A stretch of DNA of 9,597 nt from JBHELG01 sp046263195 (lineage in GTDB: Bacteria > Actinomycetota > Nitriliruptoria > Nitriliruptorales > JAHWKO01), in the NCBI GenBank assembly GCA_046263195.1, contig JBHELG010000082.1, forward strand, positions 1 to 9,597, in the 5' to 3' direction. Below are positions 6,114-9,597 of the stretch, in pieces. A program made the position numbers and the translations under genes. The notes under the pieces are model-generated. The model did no database searches, was not told the DNA's origin, and was given only the letters and a program-made list of their open reading frames with translations. Positions within the stretch are counted from its first letter, which is position 1. Each line of letters starts with the position of its first letter.

Positions 6114-8273
6114 GTGGGAAACGCTCGGGAGGTCGCTACCGGGCGCGGGGCGCCGTCACCTCGCGGGTGGGTGTCAGAGCCGTCCCTGACACGCTCCCGA
6201 GCCGCCCATGCGACCCGCATCCTGGGACTCGCCGCCGCGTACCTGGTGACGGCGAAGCTGGGACTTCTCCTCGCTGTGCCCCCTGGAGTCGCGACGCCCG
6301 TTTGGCCCCCAACCGGCATCTCCCTGGCGGCCCTGCTTCTGCTCGGACCCAGATTGTGGCCGGGTGTCGCCTTGGGGGCTTTCGCCGCGAACCTTCAACC
6401 GGGTGTTCCCCTGACGGCCGTGATAGCCATATCGATCGGAAACACACTCGAGGCAGTTGTGGGGACGCTTCTCCTGCGACACGTCGCCGGCTTCCGTAGC
6501 ATCGAGCGCGTCCGCGACGTCCTCGCGCTCGCCACGCTCGGCGCTCTGGTCAGCACGACTATTAGCGCCACCTTCGGCAGCACCGCGCTGCTCGCCACCG
6601 GCACGATCGGCGCGAGCGAATACCCCTATCAGTGGCGGGTATGGTGGCTCGGCGACGCGATGGGTGACCTGCTTGTTGCGCCTCTCATCCTGGCGTGGGC
6701 GGGAAGGGTTCCACGCGCCTGGCGTGCGAAGCGCCTGCTTGAGGGTGTCACGCTCGCGGTCGCGATCGGTGTCGTCGCATGGACGAGTTTCGTCAGTAGG
6801 CAGCTCGCCTACTCGTACCTGCTGTTTCCACTGCTGATCTGGTGCGCCTTGCGCTTCCGACAGCGCGGGGTGACGGCCGCCGGGCTCTACATATCTGGAG
6901 TGGCGGTCTGGGCGGCTCTCGAAGGCGTCGCAATCTTCGAAGGTGTCTCGTCCGCTGACAGCCTGCTGCTGTTGCAGGCGCTCGCCAGTGTCGTCGCCGT
7001 GACCAGTCTTGTCATTGCGGCTGCGATCCGAGAGCGGGAGTTCGCCGAAGAACGAGTGAGGGACGAAGCCGTCGCCCTCCGTCTCCTCCAACGAGTCGCG
7101 GTCGCGTCCAACGAGGCCTCGTCCTTCGACGGAGCCGTGGCTAGCGCAGTCCGGGACATCTGCATCCAGGCGGGGCTGTCCCGAGGGCGTGCCTACATGC
7201 GCGACTCGCGGGGAGAGCTCACTTCCACGCGACTATGGGCCGTCGATGACCGCAGCCCCGGGGGTGAATTGCATGAGCTTGCCGCTGAGGCGGCCATCGA
7301 GCCCGGTTTGGGAGCGGCGGGTCAGGCCGCACTCAGCGGCCGTCCGGTAGTGCTTGACGGCGAGGCGTCTGTGCCCGATGGAGAGGTCGTTTCCATCGCT
7401 CCCGGCGAAACGATCTCCCGACGGCGGCTAGCCTCCAAATCGCCACGGTCCTGGTCAGTCGTTGCACTGCCCATCAACGCAGGCGCCGAGGTCGCGGCGG
7501 TACTCGAATTCTGCTCCCAAGAGCCGATATCGGCTGACCATCTCCTTCTCCGGGTCGCCGAGCCGCTCGTCAACCAGATGCGACGGGTCGTCGAACGGGA
7601 GCGCCACGAAGAACTTCAACATCGGCTGCTCGCCACGACATCGCACGAGATCCGCACACCGCTCACACTCATCCACGGCTTTGCTGCCATGTTGCTGGAA
7701 GACTGGGACAAACATGATGAGGCTTCGCGTCGCGACCTCCTCGAACGTGTCGTTGGGCATAGCCAGGAACTCCATCGCCTCGTCGAGAATCTCCTGACGA
7801 GTTCTCGCATCGATGAGGGCTATCTGGAATCACGACCAGAGGCCACCGACGTGGCCGCGCTCGCGGCGACGGTTGTGCGCGACCTTGGATTGGACAACGT
7901 CAAAGTGGTGGCGGCATCCGGGGGGCGGGCCCTCGCCGACCCCGCACACCTACGCCTCATCCTGGTGAACTATCTCACGAACGCTCACAAATACGGTCGT
8001 CCGCCGTTCACAATCGGGGTGCGCGCTACCGGCTCGGCTGTCGAGATTCGTGTCGAGGACCGAGGGGAAGGCGTTCCGAGCGAGTTTCAACAACAGTTGT
8101 TCCAACGCTTCGCTACCGCCGCCCACAACCCCAGCGGAACGCCGAGTATCGGGCTGGGGCTGTCCATTGCTCGGGACCTGGCCCGGATCCAGGGCGGAGA
8201 CACCCGGTACGAACCGAACACCCCCTCGGGTGCCTGCTTTGTCGTCCGGCTACCCGCCCATCGTGAAGGCTAG
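6114..8273 (+). CDS. Membrane sensor histidine kinase: MASE1-GAF-HisKA-HATPase
   Basis: A 719-residue sensor kinase. Residues about 40-310 are a MASE1 sensory domain of roughly eight transmembrane helices with the family marks PVWPPTGISLAALLLLG and WWLGDAMGDLLVAPLIL; its signal is unknown in most proteins. A charged linker (REREFAEERVRDEAVALRLL) leads to a GAF-like domain (about 325-490) that may sense a small ligand. The kinase core follows: HisKA with the phospho-acceptor H511 in TSHEIRTPLT, N box NYLTNAHKYG (619-628), G1 box EDRGEGVP with D649, and G2 box GLGLSIARDLARIQGG from 680. All key residues are present, so it should be active. GTG 6114 was chosen because GGAAGG lies 7 bases upstream; GTG 6171 would give a 700-residue form that also keeps the first helix but has no well-spaced ribosome site. 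No response regulator is visible, so its partner lies elsewhere. It converges on the BFN gene. Confidence 0.92.
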   Translation: MGNAREVATGRGAPSPRGWVSEPSLTRSRAAHATRILGLAAAYLVTAKLGLLLAVPPGVATPVWPPTGISLAALLLLGPRLWPGVALGAFAANLQPGVPLTAVIAISIGNTLEAVVGTLLLRHVAGFRSIERVRDVLALATLGALVSTTISATFGSTALLATGTIGASEYPYQWRVWWLGDAMGDLLVAPLILAWAGRVPRAWRAKRLLEGVTLAVAIGVVAWTSFVSRQLAYSYLLFPLLIWCALRFRQRGVTAAGLYISGVAVWAALEGVAIFEGVSSADSLLLLQALASVVAVTSLVIAAAIREREFAEERVRDEAVALRLLQRVAVASNEASSFDGAVASAVRDICIQAGLSRGRAYMRDSRGELTSTRLWAVDDRSPGGELHELAAEAAIEPGLGAAGQAALSGRPVVLDGEASVPDGEVVSIAPGETISRRRLASKSPRSWSVVALPINAGAEVAAVLEFCSQEPISADHLLLRVAEPLVNQMRRVVERERHEELQHRLLATTSHEIRTPLTLIHGFAAMLLEDWDKHDEASRRDLLERVVGHSQELHRLVENLLTSSRIDEGYLESRPEATDVAALAATVVRDLGLDNVKVVAASGGRALADPAHLRLILVNYLTNAHKYGRPPFTIGVRATGSAVEIRVEDRGEGVPSEFQQQLFQRFATAAHNPSGTPSIGLGLSIARDLARIQGGDTRYEPNTPSGACFVVRLPAHREG

Positions 8274-8429
8274 GCGGAGACGACTTCCACGACGCGGCCC
8301 GAACACCATTCGACCCCAATCGGAGATACCACGCGATCCGATAGACGAGCGATGGCGTATGAGTTCGACCTCGGAGATCCCCTGCCGCAGGGCCGAGCGG
8401 CGGGACCCAATGCTCCAAGGCTACTTCCT

Positions 8430-8455
8430 GGCCCTAGGCCCGGGAGTTTAGGGCC
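8430..8455. terminator. Weak hairpin at the convergent gene ends
   Basis: GGCCCTA (8430-8436) and TAGGGCC (8449-8455) form a perfect 7-bp stem with a 12-base loop. The hairpin overlaps the stop codon of the BFN gene and lies between the two convergent genes. No T run follows on either strand, so if it ends transcription it is not a classical intrinsic terminator. Confidence 0.25.
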
Positions 8456-8999
8456 GGTACCTGCGTCGAGCCTCCTCCGTTTGCTGTTCCATCTGCAACA
8501 CACGAGCAGCCACGATCTGCCTGGCTTGAGCAAGGGCCTCGCGCTCGACGTCGTCGACGCTGGGCAGGGTGGTCTTGTGCAGTTCCAAGGCCTGGTTGAG
8601 GACGGCAGCCTCGACCATGACCTGGGCGTCAGAAAGCATGGCGAGGATCATTGCATCGCTCGGGCGGGCGTCGACCTTCTTGCGGCCGGCGGGGGTGTCG
8701 AGGGAGATGGTGGCGTAGTAGGCCCCATCGGTCAGTGCGCTGATGAGCACACCGGTGATGTGGGAACCTGCTGCCTGCAGCAGCGCAGCTGTCAGTTGGT
8801 AGGTCATCGGTCGGGGTAGCGGGACACCTTCTAGGGCGAACGCCAGGGCGATGCCCTCATGCTCTCCCACCCATATGGGCAGGCGGCGGCCGCCATCTTC
8901 CTCATCGAGAACGACGACGTAGCGCTGCATGCCGCTCTCGGTGGGAGAAGTCTGGCAGACGGTGGCGATGTGCATAGGGATAGCCGTGGTATACGCCAT
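8448..8999 (-). CDS. Bifunctional nuclease family protein (BFN, DUF151)
   Basis: This 183-residue protein matches the BFN/DUF151 family: RYVVVLDEEDGGRRLPIWVGEHEGIALAFAL (residues 26-56), the helix RPMTYQLTAALLQAAG (63-78), ITGVLISALTDGAYYATISL (81-100) and the signature VDARPSDAMILAML (109-122). Family members have been described with DNase and RNase activity, but the biological role in bacteria is unclear. The start is placed at ATG 8999, with GAGGA about 8 bases upstream. The frame extends to 9125, but the extra 42 residues are Ser/Pro/Asp-rich and unlike the family start. After the BFN core, residues about 145-183 form a charged, probably coiled helix (VEREALAQARQIVAARVLQMEQQTEEARRR) in place of the UVR domain some homologues carry. 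It lies between two histidine kinases without an obvious operon partner. Confidence 0.9.
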   Translation of the reverse strand: MAYTTAIPMHIATVCQTSPTESGMQRYVVVLDEEDGGRRLPIWVGEHEGIALAFALEGVPLPRPMTYQLTAALLQAAGSHITGVLISALTDGAYYATISLDTPAGRKKVDARPSDAMILAMLSDAQVMVEAAVLNQALELHKTTLPSVDDVEREALAQARQIVAARVLQMEQQTEEARRRYRP

Positions 9000-9265
9000 G
9001 GTTTCGTCCTCGTCAGGGCTGGGAGCAGTATCGCCAGAGCGCGTCGAGCCGGACGCGCCGTGATCGGGGCCCGACGCCGCGCTCGACGAGTTCCTCATGC
9101 TCGTGGTCGGACGATACGAATACACGGGAGGTTGCCCAGGCTCTGGTTGCGGCCTACGCCATCATCCGCTGGGACCCCACCGCCGGAGGCGTCTCGAGTG
9201 GCGGCGAGTCGTGCAGTCCGCGATCTTGAAGACCGGCTGGCTCGGGGCGGGGCGACCTCGCTGAG
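9000..9265. other. Intergenic region between BFN and second kinase
   Basis: About 270 bases between two minus-strand genes. Some frames are open on both strands, including the upstream extension of the BFN frame to 9125, but none has a family match or a good ribosome site. It presumably carries the BFN promoter. I see no hairpin or repeat of note. Confidence 0.35.
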
Positions 9266-9597
9266 TCAGGCTGTCGGTACGGGCAATGTGAACCGGAATG
9301 TGGCTCCCTCGCCGGGCGTGCTCTCCACCCAGACCATGCCTCCATGGCGTTGCACGTAATTGCGTACGATCGTCAGTCCGAGACCGAACCCCAGCCCCGA
9401 GCTCTGAGCTGACGGCCCCTGGTAGAATTCGTCGAAGAGCAGGTCGAGCTGGTCCGCAGGAATACCTGGCCCCTCGTCTGCCACGCTGATTTCCACTTCC
9501 CCCTTGCGCTGACGCGAGGCGATGCGAACAGTCGAACCCTTCGGCGCGTTGTGTACCGCGTTCGTGAGCAGGTTGGTGAGGATTCGTCCGAACGCGA
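9266..9597 (-). CDS. Histidine kinase, C-terminal ATPase domain (5' part outside window)
   Basis: The minus-strand frame is open from the right window edge to TGA at 9268-9266, giving the last 109 residues. It opens FGRILTNLLTNAVHNAP (N box with the Mg-binding Asn), followed by VEISVADEGPGIPADQ (G1 box), LLFDEFYQG (F box) and SSGLGFGLGLTIVRNYVQRHGG (G2 box), ending WVESTPGEGATFRFTLPVP. This is a complete HATPase_c domain of a two-component sensor kinase; the HisKA and sensor parts lie beyond 9597. An internal GTG (9496) is not a start because the domain continues upstream of it. The sequence differs from the MASE1 kinase in all boxes, so it is not a duplicate. No response regulator follows downstream. 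Confidence 0.93.
   Translation of the reverse strand, partial: AFGRILTNLLTNAVHNAPKGSTVRIASRQRKGEVEISVADEGPGIPADQLDLLFDEFYQGPSAQSSGLGFGLGLTIVRNYVQRHGGMVWVESTPGEGATFRFTLPVPTA

Noticed and set aside
8352..8819. Plus-strand 155-residue frame overlapping the BFN gene
   Set aside because: Mostly antisense to the BFN coding sequence; only its first 30 codons are outside and they match nothing I know.
9000..9125. 42-residue N-terminal extension of the BFN protein
   Set aside because: Ser/Pro/Asp-rich, outside the family core, and the internal ATG at 8999 has the better ribosome site.
1..9597. CRISPR array, IS element or retron-like structure
   Set aside because: No regularly spaced repeats, no transposase or reverse transcriptase motifs and no long terminal inverted repeats were seen on either strand.

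Overview
This GC-rich window has the look of an actinobacterial chromosome, probably an uncultured or poorly characterised lineage of Actinomycetota. The pointers are the high GC third positions, GTG starts, a DtxR/IdeR-type iron box, a stand-alone LigD-type polymerase, a bifunctional-nuclease (DUF151) protein and an actinobacterial-looking PHA synthase relic. This is a judgement from protein flavour; no genus is claimed.

Layout, left to right. (1) Positions 1-132 hold the last 43 codons of a tyrosine recombinase. Then comes tRNA-Arg(UCU) on the minus strand, with its 3' end facing the integrase. This is the classic geometry of an element inserted at a tRNA 3' end, so the left edge is probably the end of an integrated element and everything right of the tRNA is probably host chromosome. 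(2) Positions 272-1656 are gene-poor: one probable small two-helix membrane protein (434-646, minus), about 1 kb with no convincing gene, and a 16/19 match to the DtxR/IdeR box at 1326-1344. (3) Positions 1657-3076 carry two co-directional plus-strand genes: an HExxH metallopeptidase-like protein and a PhnB-like VOC protein. (4) Positions 3464-4599 are a decayed PHA synthase (phaC) with no start, an amber codon and a frameshift, yet all three catalytic residues can still be read. (5) A LigD-type polymerase-domain protein (minus, ends 4646) converges on the phaC relic and diverges from a large MASE1-GAF-histidine kinase (plus, to 8273). (6) The kinase converges on a bifunctional nuclease family protein (minus, 8448-8999). 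The right edge holds the ATPase domain of a second histidine kinase (minus, running off the window).

The genes do not form one obvious operon or a defence or biosynthetic system. Themes are DNA repair or nucleic-acid handling (LigD-like polymerase, BFN) and membrane or redox sensing (MASE1 kinase, second kinase without a visible response regulator), beside a mobile-element boundary and a dead PHA gene. The points most worth checking are the orphan iron box in an apparently empty region, the unfamiliar HExxH protein, the insertion boundary at the tRNA, and the phaC relic. I did not find a clearly undescribed multi-gene system.
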